Source of the DNA: Cotesia glomerata
Taxonomy: Eukaryota; Arthropoda; Insecta; Hymenoptera; Braconidae
DNA length: 64,000 bases
Direction of reading: 5' to 3'
NCBI RefSeq assembly: GCF_020080835.1
Contig: NC_058162.1
Coordinates: 17,634,640-17,698,639 of the forward strand
Below, one piece after another: positions 53,114-64,000 of the stretch (its first letter is position 1; every line of letters starts with the position of its first letter). The position numbers were made by a program, and so were the translations under genes. The notes beneath the pieces are model-generated. The model had not been told where the DNA came from. It searched no databases and worked only from the letters and a program-made list of their open reading frames with translations.

Positions 53114-54430
53114 AAAAAAATATTTAATTAATTTATTTGTTTATAAATTTTTTACAAACAAATGGCATAAAAAAATTTGAAAAATATTCATTTGATGCCT
53201 AAAAAGAATATAAAATCAATAATCACTTAGATTTAAGAAAAAAAAATTATTTAACATACATTATTTAAATTTTTAATTTTTTTATTGCTTTAAAAATTAA
53301 TAATTAATGAAATAAAAATGTTTTATAAACTTTTATAACGCCATATCGTTGACCATGTTTATAAAAAGGGCTCCAAGAAACAAAAAATTTATCGATTAAT
53401 TATTTAAACTTTTATACCGCCTTTTATAACAACACAAACCCGTAAAAAAAATGTTAATTAACAATTGAATAATTTTTTGAAAAATGGTGATACAACTTTT
53501 ATTACCGTAGTATCATATTGTTTGAAGTGTCTATATGACACCAGGATTTTTTTTAATTTTTTAATTAATACTTAATAGCTTAAAAAAATTATTTATAAAC
53601 TACGCTTACTAGAGTGGCGGTGCGCGCATGCCGAAACTGCCGCGCAAAAGCCGATTTTCAACGCTTAATTAAAATTATAAACATTGGAGCTACAATTTCG
53701 GGAGTCGAGAACTTTTTTACTAAAATTTTCTGCTCTTTCAGAATCTTTTTTAATATTTGAGCTATCACTTATACTTTTTGAGATTTTGCCAAAAAGCTGG
53801 ATAGCTAATTTTTTTAACAGTTTTTTGTTAATAACTGTTATATCCAAAGTGGAGCAGAATTCGTGCCCTGACTATAATATACCAGAGTTTACGCTTTAAC
53901 GTAGGGACTTTGCTAAATTATAAGCGAGGAAACACTTCCGGCCCACACTTTATTTAGACACAATTATAATTTATTTTGGTCCTGGTATTTTCCAACCACT
54001 AGACCGGGAACCCAAAAGTATTGCGAAAGGATATTGGTATTTTTAAATAAGTAATTTAAATCAGTTTAAATTGTATAAAATATATTAAAATTATAAAACT
54101 CGAATTACACGTTAATTGGTTACAAATAATAAATTCTCACAAGGAGTAAATTGATTACAAAAGTAAATGGTAAAAACTTACAAAAATTCTATTATGTATT
54201 TTTTTTTTTATATCAATATGTGAGAACTACAATCGGTTTACACATACCTTGATTGTTACGTCGACACACGTGGGTTTTTTATTAGAATGATCAGTATTTA
54301 TTTAATTGTAATTGACATTTAATTTTAACTTTATTGGAATTTTAATAAGAAATTATTTTGAATATTATTACGATTCTACTTGACTTATTAATGAAACTTT
54401 TATTAAAACACTGAGTTTAATTTAAAATAA
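53114..54430. other. AT-rich intergenic DNA, no gene recognised
   Basis: Only short AT-biased ORFs. A patch near 53600-53720 is slightly GC-richer, with no domain visible. Confidence 0.6.
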
Positions 54431-54527
54431 ACTATGTAGCTGCGTGAGAGAAACCCGGTCACTAGCTGTTTGGGCGATCCGCACACTTCGAGGTCAGGAT
54501 GACGAGAGGGAGTTCAAGCCAAGCTTC

Positions 54528-55990
54528 TTTTGGGTCTCGAATTTCCACCGTTTCCAAAATTATTATTTTGGGGGAAAACAGTATCCAATCAACTGTCTAT
54601 TTCCCGAGGCTTCTACCCTCTCTTCCGGGTTTCCCGAAGATGTTCGCTTGAACTCCCCTCTTTGGGCCCAGAGGGCACGATGTGCCTCTCTCTCTTACTC
54701 TTACACTATGTGTGTAACTATGTATTGGTGTACACGCAAGCACATTTACATGTACAGAAATACACAGTTTCCTTATTCAATTAAGTCTTTTATTTTATTA
54801 GATTTTTTTTATTATTCGTACCTAAAATTGTTATTTTTTTTGTTTCTTTTCAAAATTTATTTTATTTAAAAGTTGTACGTTATTTGTCTCTCAAAAATTT
54901 TATCTTATTCAACATGGAACAATTCCAAAGTCCTTGTCGGTAATGCTAGTCTATGTAGAGGGCAATAAAACTCCCATTTATTTGTGTATTTAGGATTTTG
55001 TAATCTTTTCAAGAACTTTGGTTTGTTTAATGACGGGAAATTTTTCTGAGAGACCGGACGAGACACTTAATGCATTTCCTCATTACTATGGTCTATTGTA
55101 AATTTGTTTTCAAAGAAAAAAAAATACTTTGAGATAATAATTTTCGTATTAGTTTACAACAAAAAAAAATGTTATTTAAGACCAAGACGTAACAATAACA
55201 ATTGAAATTTTTTCTCCAGAAAAAATCCAAAAAACGGCTTTTTCTAGATGCCATTCCGGATCGTTTAAGCCATCGACCATATTTTTAGGAGAAGGAGCTC
55301 TATTTTTCGCAAAAAATCAACTTCTCGACTAGACTATTAATAAAATCATGATTCGAATTATTTAAAATATAGATAATATTATTGAACACAAAATTAATTT
55401 AATTGATTAAATTACTTACAAAATTTGATCTAATGGTAAATTAACATTTACCAATTACACTTGAGTGTAACAAAAATATAGAAAATGCCTGAAGTTGTTT
55501 CGTCAACAAAAGTGATTACTTTTATTAATTATTTTTGTCACTATTTATTCATCAATTATTATTTTATTCTTATGTAATTGAAAATTTAATTTGCTTAATG
55601 AATTTACTTTTTATTCAATTCAAATTTGTTACTTATTACACTGTGTTTTATCTGAAATCAAAATATTAAGCAATGATTTGAACTTTACCGCTCTCCACCA
55701 AATATGCTTTTCTTTGTACATTTTTCTACGAGAGATATATTTGGAAATCTTGAAGATAAGAAAGTATGTTGTGAAAAATCGTTGAGGTATTGAGTTTTGG
55801 GCGTTCCCAATTTTTACTAATTGGGAGAAAATAGTGTCCAATTAGCTGTCTATTTTCTTGGGCCTCTCTAACTTCTCTTTAAGGTTTTCCTAAACGTATC
55901 GTTTGGGTCCTCTCTACTTTTATGTGCATGTGGTAATTTAAAATATACTCGGCCACGTGTATTAATACCTACACGTGTGCAAGTATAAAA
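54528..55990 (+). repeat. Diverged direct repeat pair, possibly old LTRs
   Basis: 54528-54790 and about 55790-55990 share an order of blocks: TTTGGG…, GAAAACAGTATCCAATCAACTGTCTATTTCCCGAGG versus GAAAATAGTGTCCAATTAGCTGTCTATTTTCTTGGG, then CTCTCTTCCGGGTTTCCCGAA versus CTTCTCTTTAAGGTTTTCCTAAA. They are about 1.27 kb apart. The ORF at 54444-54869 falls across the first copy and shows no domain. Confidence 0.45.
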
Positions 55991-56148
55991 ATAATAATTC
56001 TACTCGATATTTATCAAATATTAATTGTATAGTATTTAATTTATTTCAAAATATGGATTGATTTATATATTTAAACTTTAATCTAACCTTATTTTCTAAG
56101 ATAGGTTTTGTTGTTATTTTTGTTGTTTATTGAATATTAATTTTGTAA

Positions 56149-56640
56149 CAGGGTAAATATACCCTGAATCGATAAGTTGCCGGATATCGATAATTGTTCG
56201 ACGCAGCCCTGGCTCGTCTCGATCTTCGGGACTAGAGAGAAAGTGGGACGGGGTAGTTTTGGGTTATTATAGGTGAGCCGTGCATTGCAAAAGAGAGAAG
56301 TGGTGTAACCGCCGGACGGAGTTTCATGGAAGATCAAGAGAGGTGGATCCCCGGAGTAATTACAAGACGAAGGAAGCCAACAACAACTAGGACTTCAATC
56401 TCAAGTAATGAGTTAGATCGTCGTTTTATTCATCAAGGTATCGAAAATTACTCTGTGGGCTAGGAGTGGACCGCGGTTTACCTAATATCAGGTTTATTTC
56501 TCCTCTTTTTACTAATTATTTATTAATTTTTCAATTAACAACAGTCAAAGATTTATTATTAATATTCGTTAATCGGTGCTGAGTGGTCCTCAAGGGGATT
56601 TTTAGCCGAGCGTCACTCAGTGGACCTTGCGGGGAAAAAG
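56149..56640 (+). other. LTR-like start beginning TGTAACAGGG
   Basis: TGTAACAGGGTAAATA resembles the first bases of the solo LTR at 26459. It is followed by a GC-richer stretch (56160-56500) and a repeat of GTCACTCAGTGGACC-type words around 56580-56640. No matching 3' end could be fixed; a GTTACA at 58219 with AATTT on both sides is a weak candidate. Confidence 0.3.
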
Positions 56641-57129
56641 GTTCGTAATTTCGTGAGAATTTATTTGATTAAAATTTAATTTACTCAGTTATTTATTAAA
56701 TGATTTAACATCTAAAAACGGTTTTGGATTGCACAATTTATATTGGACGATTTAGTCAAATTAAAACCGATGGTAAATTTTCTATGAAATTAAGTTGTCT
56801 TCTCACGAATTTTAGTCAAGCGTCGGTTAAATTTTACATCGTAGATAGTTCGGACCCAGAGTTGTGAAAATTTTAATGAAAAATATTTTCATTAACTCAT
56901 TAAATTCAATTCTCTAATGAAAAAATTTTCCACTCAAAAATTTAATTTAATTGTGAATGGAAATATTTATCATTAAAAATATTTTTTTAATGATCAGCAA
57001 AAATCATTTAAATTAAAATATTGAATTTAATAGTTAATGGAAATATATAAAATTAAAAATTTTTTTTAATGATTAATGGAAATTTGTAAAATTAGATATT
57101 AAATTTAATTGTTAATCGAACTATTTTTC

Positions 57130-57175
57130 AACTTCCCGCTCTAATATCAATGATGTTCAACAAATCGGGAAGTTA
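57130..57175 (-). repeat. Decayed terminal hairpin of element H
   Basis: CAACTTCCCGCTCTAATATC…AAATCGGGAAGTT hairpin followed by GAACCCTGATTTTC, similar to the H end but diverged. Confidence 0.45.
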
Positions 57176-57889
57176 GTAGTTGAACCCTGATTTTCAAAAA
57201 TCTTCGAAAAAATGGCTTGCAGGCAGATAGTCAAAAGTATATATTTTAGATGTGTACCACCTTCAGAAATTTTATAAATTCGAATGCCGATTTAACACGA
57301 TAGAATAACACGATAGTATATAAATCACTGTTATCACCTGTTGGATTAATAAAAAAAGCGAATGTTTAAGCATAATAATAAAATATCGTAACTTTTAATA
57401 CCTAATCCACGTTGCGGTCAATCCAATTTTCAATTACATCAATGGAACTTATCCAAAAATATTTTACATAAGAATGTTAAAAGTAAGACAGGACATATTT
57501 TAAAATTACTATCTCATAGATGAACAACTTTTCAGTAAAATTTCTAAGCGTCAGTGGCAGTCGGTATTAAAGATATTTTTTATATTTTTATTATCATAAG
57601 ATAGCAACGGCGAATTAAATTTATTTAAATTTATAACTGAATCGAAATGCAAAAGCAATATTCTATGAAGCTTATTAAATAAATTGAATAGATCAAAATA
57701 ACTAATTAAAAGTGAGAAATCATTTTAAATAAAGAAAGTAAAATTTTATTTTTCTGTTAATGTTATACATATATTTTAATTTTTATTGACAAAAACATAA
57801 TTTTAAAAAAGTACTGTGTCATACGTTAACTATTGTAATATTAAAATTATAAATTTAAGATTGTATGCTGCAAATAAAGTTAACCATTT

Positions 57890-57985
57890 TCGTACAGCTG
57901 TCACGAACGGAGTGAGTGATGGGCGCAAGGAATATGAAATAGAAATCTCAAATATCCGAACGTTATCACTTTGTCCGTTCGGGAG
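57890..57985. repeat. Imperfect inverted repeat around ACGAACGGA
   Basis: CAGCTGTCACGAACGGAGTGAGTGAT pairs imperfectly with TTATCACTTTGTCCGTTCGGG. The same words occur once in the GC-richer island at 30000-30230. Confidence 0.4.
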
Positions 57986-58387
57986 TTAAATTAAAAATTG
58001 CGTTGGAGTGTGGAGCGGTACACAAGCTCGAACGTTATCTCTAAGTGTTAACTTAGAGAGAGTAAGGATGATGGATCCTGCTGACTTCGGTCACGAGTAA
58101 CCTATTCTATTGTTTAGTTGTAACTTTACTTTGTAATGGAGATCTCATTTTATTTTAAAAGTAAAAATGAAGGAATCAACTTGTTTATTTGTTTGAATTT
58201 ATTGAGAATAACAAGTAAAAGTGTTACAAATTTGGGTTTACAAAAACGGTTAATAAAGATAGAGATAAAAAAGAACACAAATGTTAGAAAAATAATAATG
58301 TCTTAAAAGTAGATAATGTTTTGGGCTTACCCTGGAAGTCTGTAGAGAGGCTCAAATTTAATGGGCCCTTTCACCTTCTATGGGTAG

Positions 58388-58860
58388 TTTCACTATCGAA
58401 ATACCGTATCTCGTGTATCACGGAGAAATTAAATATTTACTAATAATGATATTATTTTAATCTTCGCGACTTTACGCGGAAAACTTAACACTCAATCGAC
58501 GCTCAGGTATTTTCGCTACCGAATTACCGGATCTCGTGTATCACGGAGAAATTGAATAATTTCAAATAATGAATTAACCTTCGCGACTTTAAGCGCAAAA
58601 ACCTAACACTACTCGACGCTCTTCGGCGGAAAACAATATACTTCGCGATTCTCGCGGAAAAATCAACGCTCAACGGCGGAATAATCAACAATCGACGCTC
58701 AACGGCGGAAAATAATAAAAATAAAGACAAACGGAATATAATTATGGCATATATCGAATAGCCGATGAATCTACCACGTTAGTGCTACTAAGTGCAGCCT
58801 AACCACGAGCAAGGCACTGTCTCGTGTATCACGGAGTACTTTGTGCTTCCGAAGAATTTG
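58388..58860 (+). repeat. Tandem repeat, about 117-bp units
   Basis: Unit 1 (58388-58505) and unit 2 (58506-58622) share TACCG(T/G)ATCTCGTGTATCACGGAGAAATT, CTTCGCGACTTTANGCG and CTCGACGCTC in order. Partial units (CTTCGGCGGAAAA, CAACGCTCAACGGCGGAA twice) follow to 58710, and TCTCGTGTATCACGGAG recurs at 58820. CGTGTATCACG and CGCGACTTTACGCG are themselves mini-palindromes. Confidence 0.7.
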
Positions 58861-58869
58861 ATGCCCGGA

Positions 58870-60054
58870 GCCGACCGACGCGCAGCTAACCAGTGGTAAC
58901 CTGGTCGAAATCGAACTATTGAAAAATGATTTTCGGGCAGTTTATATATGGTTAGCGACACCGGCGTCTGTATGGGACTCATAGGAAAATTAATTCAAAA
59001 ATTGAGGGAGAGCTCAAGGGTATTTTGCATCATCGCGTTTCTAGATTTTTCGAAACCCGGATAAACCTATGCGTAGTTTGAACTATTGCCTTATAGGTCT
59101 TACTTTTACGACTTTAAGCGGAAAACGTGATGGTGACTTCACCATATTACAAATTTGAAAGTTAGAAAAACAAAGTCGTTAAATTCTGATAGATACAAAG
59201 AGATCCGGGTAACTCGTGTGAGCGTCATCAAATCGTGGGAAAGATAGGCCAGATTTCTCTTCTACAGACTTCAAGGGTATGACAAATTGTATACTAAAAA
59301 TAAGAAGTTACATATATTTAAAAATAAACAAAAAATTTTGAATTTTAGCAGACGTCACACAGCTTAAAAATTTTAGCAAAATTGTACGATATTTGATAAA
59401 TTTGTATGATTCAAGCCAGAGTTGCAAATGATGCATTAAATTTCTTAATGCATTAGCATTTTCATTGGTCATTAAATTTAATTTATTAATGAAAAATATT
59501 TTCATTAAGGATTAAATTTAATTTTTAAATGGAAATAATTTTCGTTGACCATTAAATTTAATTTCTTAATGAAAAATATTTTCATTAATCATTAATTTTA
59601 ATTTTCTAATTATAAATATTTTCCCATTGATCATTCGATTTAATTTTAATTAAAGTATTGTCATTCATAATTGAATGGAATAGTGTGTTCGGACTCCCTG
59701 CTCCGAGCGCATCACCATTTTTTTTACTCGAAACAATTTTATTTAAGAATAAGGAAAATCCGGATTAAGATGTACTGATTATTAAAACGATGTAATATAA
59801 AAAAATAACTTTTTATATCCAATTAATTAATATTAATTTTGAATGAAATTATTTTTCAAAAAAAGATTTGACAGCAAATCGATTGTAGCCCTAGAGCGTT
59901 CGAATTTTGTTTACTTGCTCTGTTTTTACTTTATTATTCACATTTTCTAAAATATGACCTCTACTGATGTTGTGCTGATCGAGATTTTTCATTTGAGTAT
60001 ACATGCATTTTTGATATATGTCCTATATATCTACTTGATATATATACTTATATG
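58870..60054. other. Intergenic DNA, no gene recognised
   Basis: Contains tandem-like AT-rich words (ATTTTCATTAAN(C/G)ATTAAATTTAAT) around 59440-59600. No coding signal. Confidence 0.55.

Positions 60055-60055
<1 letters not shown>

Positions 60056-60148
<93 letters not shown>
60056..60148. repeat. (TA)n microsatellite
   Basis: About 46 TA units. Confidence 0.97.
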
Positions 60149-60150
<2 letters not shown>

Positions 60151-60611
60151 AAACACTAAATTTTACTTAATTTAAAATTTAATTATTTAGACCATTAAAT
60201 CTCGCGGATAAGAAATAATCGCCTAAACTTCTAAAAATTAGGATTCGCTGCTCTGGGATATTCCGCTCCCGTGAACCAATGAGTGTCTTTGTCTTTAGAT
60301 GATTTTATTAGTTTGAGACAGAAGTTCTCACGCGTGCCAGTCAATTTATTTTAATTACTTACAAATTTTAACTGCAACGATGACCCTTTGTCTTTGATTG
60401 ACCCTTTGGCAGGTTGTAGATGGATAGTCGTAGTAAATAAATAGGTGAATAGTGGTAGTTTAGTAATAGTGTATAGCGGTGATAACAATAAACTTAACTT
60501 TATTTCACCAAATCAACACTTTAAACAAGACTTATAATATTTCGGTAACGAAATATTTATGAAACAGAACACTTGTATTTAAGATTATAACTAATTTAGT
60601 AATAATACTAG

Positions 60612-61457
60612 TGAGCGTGGTGAGTAATCACCTGATGCGAAAAATAATAATTTTAATAGAAAATAATACAGAATATTAAATTAAATAATAAACTTTTAGA
60701 TTAATTGAGATTTTGGTGAGTAGTCACCTAATAGCAGTAATAGTGGTTATAGTAGTAAAAATGACTAAGAAATATTTTGCGTGGTGGTTGACACCGGGGG
60801 ATAGATCGAAGTGTCGATCATCGCTCAAGTTTTGAGGTTTGTAGCTGATTTTTCCCTCCTCGTGTCGTCTTGTGACGTCACGGGGCTACACATTAATTTA
60901 GCTAGTGTCGGTAACGAAAATTTCGGGTGGTAGTTCGCCAGGCTGGTAACATCGGGACATTTTGTAGTGTCTCAATCCCCCCTGCCAAGCCAAGACTACC
61001 CCGTCAATTTTTGAACCGAGCTAGCTCTTTGCAAGAGTCGGTGAGTCGTCACCGGGTATGGGGATAGTAGGATGATAGGAGTTAGTGGTGAGTGATCACC
61101 TAGGAAGGATGGCTTGATGAGATAGTAGGAAGAAAAGTTGATGAAAGGTTTGGTGAGTAGTCACCTGATAGTAGTATGGTTTGGTGAGTAGTCACCTATG
61201 ATAGTAGTAGTATGATTTGGTGAGTAGTCACCTAGTAGTAGTATGATTTGGTGAGTAGTCACCTATGATAGGAAGATTTGAATGAAAGGTTTGGTGAGTA
61301 GTCACCTGATAGTGGTAAATGAGGAATTGGATAAGTAGATTGGTGAGTAATCACCTGGGAATTAGATGTGTGAATGGACTGGTGAGTCGTCACCTGAAAA
61401 GAAATTTTAAAATATAAAAATAAAATTTTTAGCTGTGAAGTTGGTGAGTGATCACCT
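60612..61457. repeat. Dispersed array of 12 mini-palindromes GGTGAGTNNTCACC
   Basis: Copies lie near 60618, 60713, 61040, 61087, 61153, 61184, 61218, 61247, 61290, 61342, 61381 and 61441. The 5-bp arms GGTGA/TCACC are invariant, while the two central variable bases change (AA, AG, CG, GA). Most are preceded by TTT or TT and followed by T. Spacing is irregular, 25-110 bp except for the first three. No ORF explains the conservation; on the minus strand they translate as scattered (T/D)HSP or THQS words in a short frame at 61259-61498. Confidence 0.85.
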
Positions 61458-61859
61458 GTAAATAAATAGTTAATTAGATAGAAAGTTCCCTTGAGCAAAT
61501 GGTCGAAACTTCGTTCTAAACTTCGATCTATTTGCTGGGCTGAATATAAAATAAAATTTTAATTATTAATTAATTGTTTTATGTTTTTGTGTTTTTGTTT
61601 GATTGGTCTGCAGCTGTAATTAAACAAATTAAACTGGCAGATAAAGTATTAGATGGTATGAATGATTTAGTAAATATTATAGTTTTATGATGAAATAGTA
61701 TGATAAATGCTTAATATAAATTTTATAGTAGTAATAATTGTGTCATAGAAAAGTAATAATAATAGTATAATGATACAGTGATATTTTAAATAATGATATG
61801 AACGATGATACAGTAATATAAATAAATAATTAAGTGAATGATTAAATAGGGGTTTATCT
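61458..61859. other. AT-rich spacer between the palindrome array and the Gag-like frame
   Basis: No ORF or repeat recognised. If the Gag element reads leftward, pol would be expected here and is absent. Confidence 0.55.
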
Positions 61860-62771
61860 TCACAGAGAACGTTGGTACGTCTCTTGGAAGTCTTCGATGT
61901 CCTCTTCGTTGTTATTTATCTTGATTCCGTTTTTGTATCCAGGCCAACGTCGGTTACTAGCCTGGCATTCTGGATCAAAAAGTTGAATTGGTACTCCACA
62001 TCTTTGGTAGTGTCCTTGGAAGTTGTCCTTTTTCTCGTTTTCAGGTGGACGAAAACTAAATTCAGCGTGCTTCCAAGCTTGGTTGGCTGTATCCTTTCGA
62101 GTACTTGAAACATCGTATATTGGTGTTGTTTGTGTCTGATAAGGCGGTAACGAATTTAAAATTGTTACCGTGACTGGACTAGTTGGAAACTCGTCTCGTA
62201 ACCCTTGTCGAGATGAAATTTTCGACTGAGAGAATTTAATTTTTTCAAAAGTTGGTTTTTGAGCTAACTGACGATTTTTAGTTCCAATTTTGTAAATAGT
62301 AGTGTCTTGTTTTCCCTTGAAAATCAATGGAAGTGAATCGGCTTCTGGTTGGACAGGCTCCTTGCATTTATCTTGGTATTTTCCCAGTTTCTGTATCTTA
62401 GATTCGATTGAGTTAAGTCGTTGTTTGACGGCAACGACATCTCGTTCTACTTCACGCACAGAACTTGCCAGGTTGGTGAGTTGGCAATTCTTTAATGAAG
62501 AATGGCTTTGCACGAGTCTTTTTATGCCACTCTGGAGTGTTTGGATGTCCTGTGTATTCTTCTGGATTTGGATATGGATTTCCTTCATTGCTTTACAGAT
62601 ACTTTCAAACCATTCAGGCCGTTCATAAGTGAACCTGAAGTTTGGAGCTGTAGAAGTTATGCCAGGCTGAACCATTGTTGGTCTAGGAATTTTGCCAATG
62701 TTGAGCTGGGTGACGGATGCTGAAGCTTCTTCGGTGTTGATCGTTGACGTTGTAGGGGTCGGTATTAATGA
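61860..62771 (-). CDS. Frame continuing past the Gag stop: coiled-coil, proline-rich region
   Basis: This is the same frame as the Gag-like ORF, after a single TAA (CCT TAA TCA), giving about 303 more residues with no other stop. It starts SLIPTPTTSTINTEEA. The first Met is at 62675. A coiled coil (IHIQIQKNTQDIQTLQSGIKRLV … VKQRLNSIESKIQKLG, near residues 65-120) is followed by a Pro/Gln/Asn-rich tail. No protease or RT motif. Either one protein broken by one mutation, or two products separated by a readable stop. Confidence 0.55.
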   Translation of the reverse strand, partial: SLIPTPTTSTINTEEASASVTQLNIGKIPRPTMVQPGITSTAPNFRFTYERPEWFESICKAMKEIHIQIQKNTQDIQTLQSGIKRLVQSHSSLKNCQLTNLASSVREVERDVVAVKQRLNSIESKIQKLGKYQDKCKEPVQPEADSLPLIFKGKQDTTIYKIGTKNRQLAQKPTFEKIKFSQSKISSRQGLRDEFPTSPVTVTILNSLPPYQTQTTPIYDVSSTRKDTANQAWKHAEFSFRPPENEKKDNFQGHYQRCGVPIQLFDPECQASNRRWPGYKNGIKINNNEEDIEDFQETYQRSL

Positions 62772-64000
62772 TTAAGGTGGTAATAAAAATGACTGTTTCT
62801 TAATATTACAAGTGATTATGGGATCAGAAGATAAAGTTTCTGATTCAATGCTTATGACTGACGACAACTTTGGAATACTCTCAGTTCTAGTCTGAAATGA
62901 TGGTTGTCGTTTAATTTGACTTGATTTTTTAAAGTTGTCTGAGTCATGTGTGCCGAGACTATGTATAAGCATGAGGTTATTAAGTTCATTGCCGGATTTG
63001 ATTTTTAATTCAGGTTTTGAACTAAGCATTTCTGACTCAGAGTCTGACTCATAGTCCATATACTCATAATCTAATTCTTTTTGGTTAATATCAGGGATTT
63101 CTGAACTATTTTCTTCGCAGTTGTTAGAAACCGACCTAACTGGGACACTAGTTAAAGAAATAGGTGCCGTAAGGGTTTGGATCGCGGATATTTGAGCCTT
63201 AGTTGGTGTATTGGAGATCACCGGAGTAACTACTTGGTTTTCGGGATCCGGGTTTTTTGTAAAGGGTCGTAAACCAGCTCTTTTCCGTATCTCGTCTGTA
63301 GTTCGTGAACAACAGACTGCAGCAATATATCCACTGCGTCCACAACGGCCGCACACGGTCTGTGAAGATAATTGGTTAAGTGTCTTTTGTAAATTTTCGA
63401 ACATATCCTGCATCGCGGCTTGGAAATTAGTTATTGCGGATACAAGTACGTCCGAGTGGTCATTTTTTAGAATTCTGTTACCTGAGTTAACTGGGTTTGA
63501 ACTCGACAATGCAAAAAGCGTGGTCTTTTGGTCATTTTCCGATTTAATCATATTAGAATTCGGTAACTTCGATTTAGTAATGGGATTTAATTTCGTTTGA
63601 GTTTTTAGGTTATAATCGGAATCCGTGTTAGATTTCGCTTCTTTGTTATTATGTGAGCGTTGACATGAATCTACTACTGGTTGCCAAGAACTAACACGTT
63701 TATATAGTATTGAATAAGTGTCAATATGTTCTTCCGCAAATTTAAATAAAAATTTTGAATTAAATTTTTGAATAATAATCCTAACTTGTCGGTGTTCAGG
63801 CATGGGCTCGTCTAATTGAGCAAACGCGCATTGCATTCGGTTAATAAACGCGACTCCGAGTTCGTCATCGGCTTGTCGATAAGAATAGATTTCTTGTAAA
63901 AGAGTTTCATCCGATTGATAGGTCTGCCATATTTTAAAGTAAGTGTTAAAAATTGACCAATTAACAAATAATTGTTTATTTTGATAATACCAATCTAAAA
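62772..64000 (-). CDS. Gag-like protein of an LTR retrotransposon, 5' partial at the window edge
   Basis: The open frame extends from the right edge (…DWYYQNKQLFVNWSIF at 63997 on) to TAA at 62772-62774, about 408 residues. The first about 110 residues match the Gypsy-type capsid layout (SYRQADDELGVAFINRMQ…EHRQVRIIIQKFN…YSILYKRV). A degenerate zinc knuckle VCGRCGRSGYIAAVC has Tyr where His is usual. The C-terminus is Ser/Asp-rich and low in structure. After the stop the same frame stays open to 61860. The capsid class is inferred from pattern, not a search. Confidence 0.65.
   Translation of the reverse strand, partial: LDWYYQNKQLFVNWSIFNTYFKIWQTYQSDETLLQEIYSYRQADDELGVAFINRMQCAFAQLDEPMPEHRQVRIIIQKFNSKFLFKFAEEHIDTYSILYKRVSSWQPVVDSCQRSHNNKEAKSNTDSDYNLKTQTKLNPITKSKLPNSNMIKSENDQKTTLFALSSSNPVNSGNRILKNDHSDVLVSAITNFQAAMQDMFENLQKTLNQLSSQTVCGRCGRSGYIAAVCCSRTTDEIRKRAGLRPFTKNPDPENQVVTPVISNTPTKAQISAIQTLTAPISLTSVPVRSVSNNCEENSSEIPDINQKELDYEYMDYESDSESEMLSSKPELKIKSGNELNNLMLIHSLGTHDSDNFKKSSQIKRQPSFQTRTESIPKLSSVISIESETLSSDPIITCNIKKQSFLLPP

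Noticed and set aside
54444..54869. 141-residue open frame
   Set aside because: No recognisable domain; it lies across a diverged repeat and its end is AT-rich low complexity.
56149..58224. Second complete solo LTR (TGTAAC…GTTACA with AATTT)
   Set aside because: The right boundary lies in featureless AT-rich DNA and the 5-bp match is likely by chance; kept only as a weak left-end feature.
60612..61457. CRISPR array
   Set aside because: The repeats are 14-bp palindromes at irregular spacing in a eukaryotic genome with no cas genes.
62772..64000. Endogenous virus with envelope
   Set aside because: Only a Gag-like frame is visible; no pol or env-like sequence is present within the window.

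Overview
The window looks like insect nuclear DNA, probably a parasitoid wasp or other hymenopteran. Evidence: strongly AT-rich introns, very short 68-72 bp introns next to multi-kb ones, an insect-type M1 aminopeptidase, R1-clade retrotransposons and dense foldback elements. No host gene other than the aminopeptidase can be supported; the order assignment is inference.

1-28.6 kb: one aminopeptidase N-like gene on the minus strand. Five coding exons join cleanly at 28587-28228, 20183-19870, 3169-3011, 2942-2643 and 2570-930, giving about 924 residues from the start codon through the transmembrane anchor, GAMEN exopeptidase motif and HELAH...NE zinc site. The last exon ends in a strong donor, so the C-terminal exon lies left of the window. 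Introns of 8.0 and 16.7 kb are packed with nested mobile elements.

4.8-24.5 kb (inside those introns) and 39.5-51.5 kb: five copies (A-E) of one R1-clade (Waldo/Mino-like) non-LTR retrotransposon, each abutting an (AC)n microsatellite. That microsatellite sits inside a second dispersed element, called H here, whose ends carry AACTTCCCGCTAA / TTAGCGGGAAGTT. Empty H copies at 23.4-24.5 kb and 40.3-41.2 kb show that the (AC)n exists without the retrotransposon; filled copies show H sequence on both sides. H therefore acts as a mobile landing pad for the retrotransposon. This is the most interesting system in the window.

26.5-28.2 kb: a solo-LTR-like element whose end lies 14 bp inside the donor of the first coding exon. 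32.4-36.8 kb: a 4.4 kb DNA transposon with about 670 bp inverted ends, a 4-bp TAAA duplication and a transposase broken by one stop and two frameshifts. 36.9-37.3 kb: a foldback element carrying a tRNA-like module. 38.0-38.6 kb: a decayed PHD-finger/coiled-coil ORF1 of a second non-LTR family. 41.2-45.2 kb: several overlapping long inverted repeats.

51.6-53.1 kb: a 5'-truncated CR1/jockey-like RT with a mutated YADD box; a 79-bp 3' fragment of a related element is nested in retrotransposon copy B with a clean target duplication. 53-60 kb: AT-rich intergenic DNA with decayed repeats and a tandem repeat at 58.4 kb. 60.6-64 kb: a run of 12 GGTGAGTNNTCACC mini-palindromes, then a minus-strand Gag-like frame of an LTR retrotransposon that is interrupted by a single in-frame stop and runs off the right edge.
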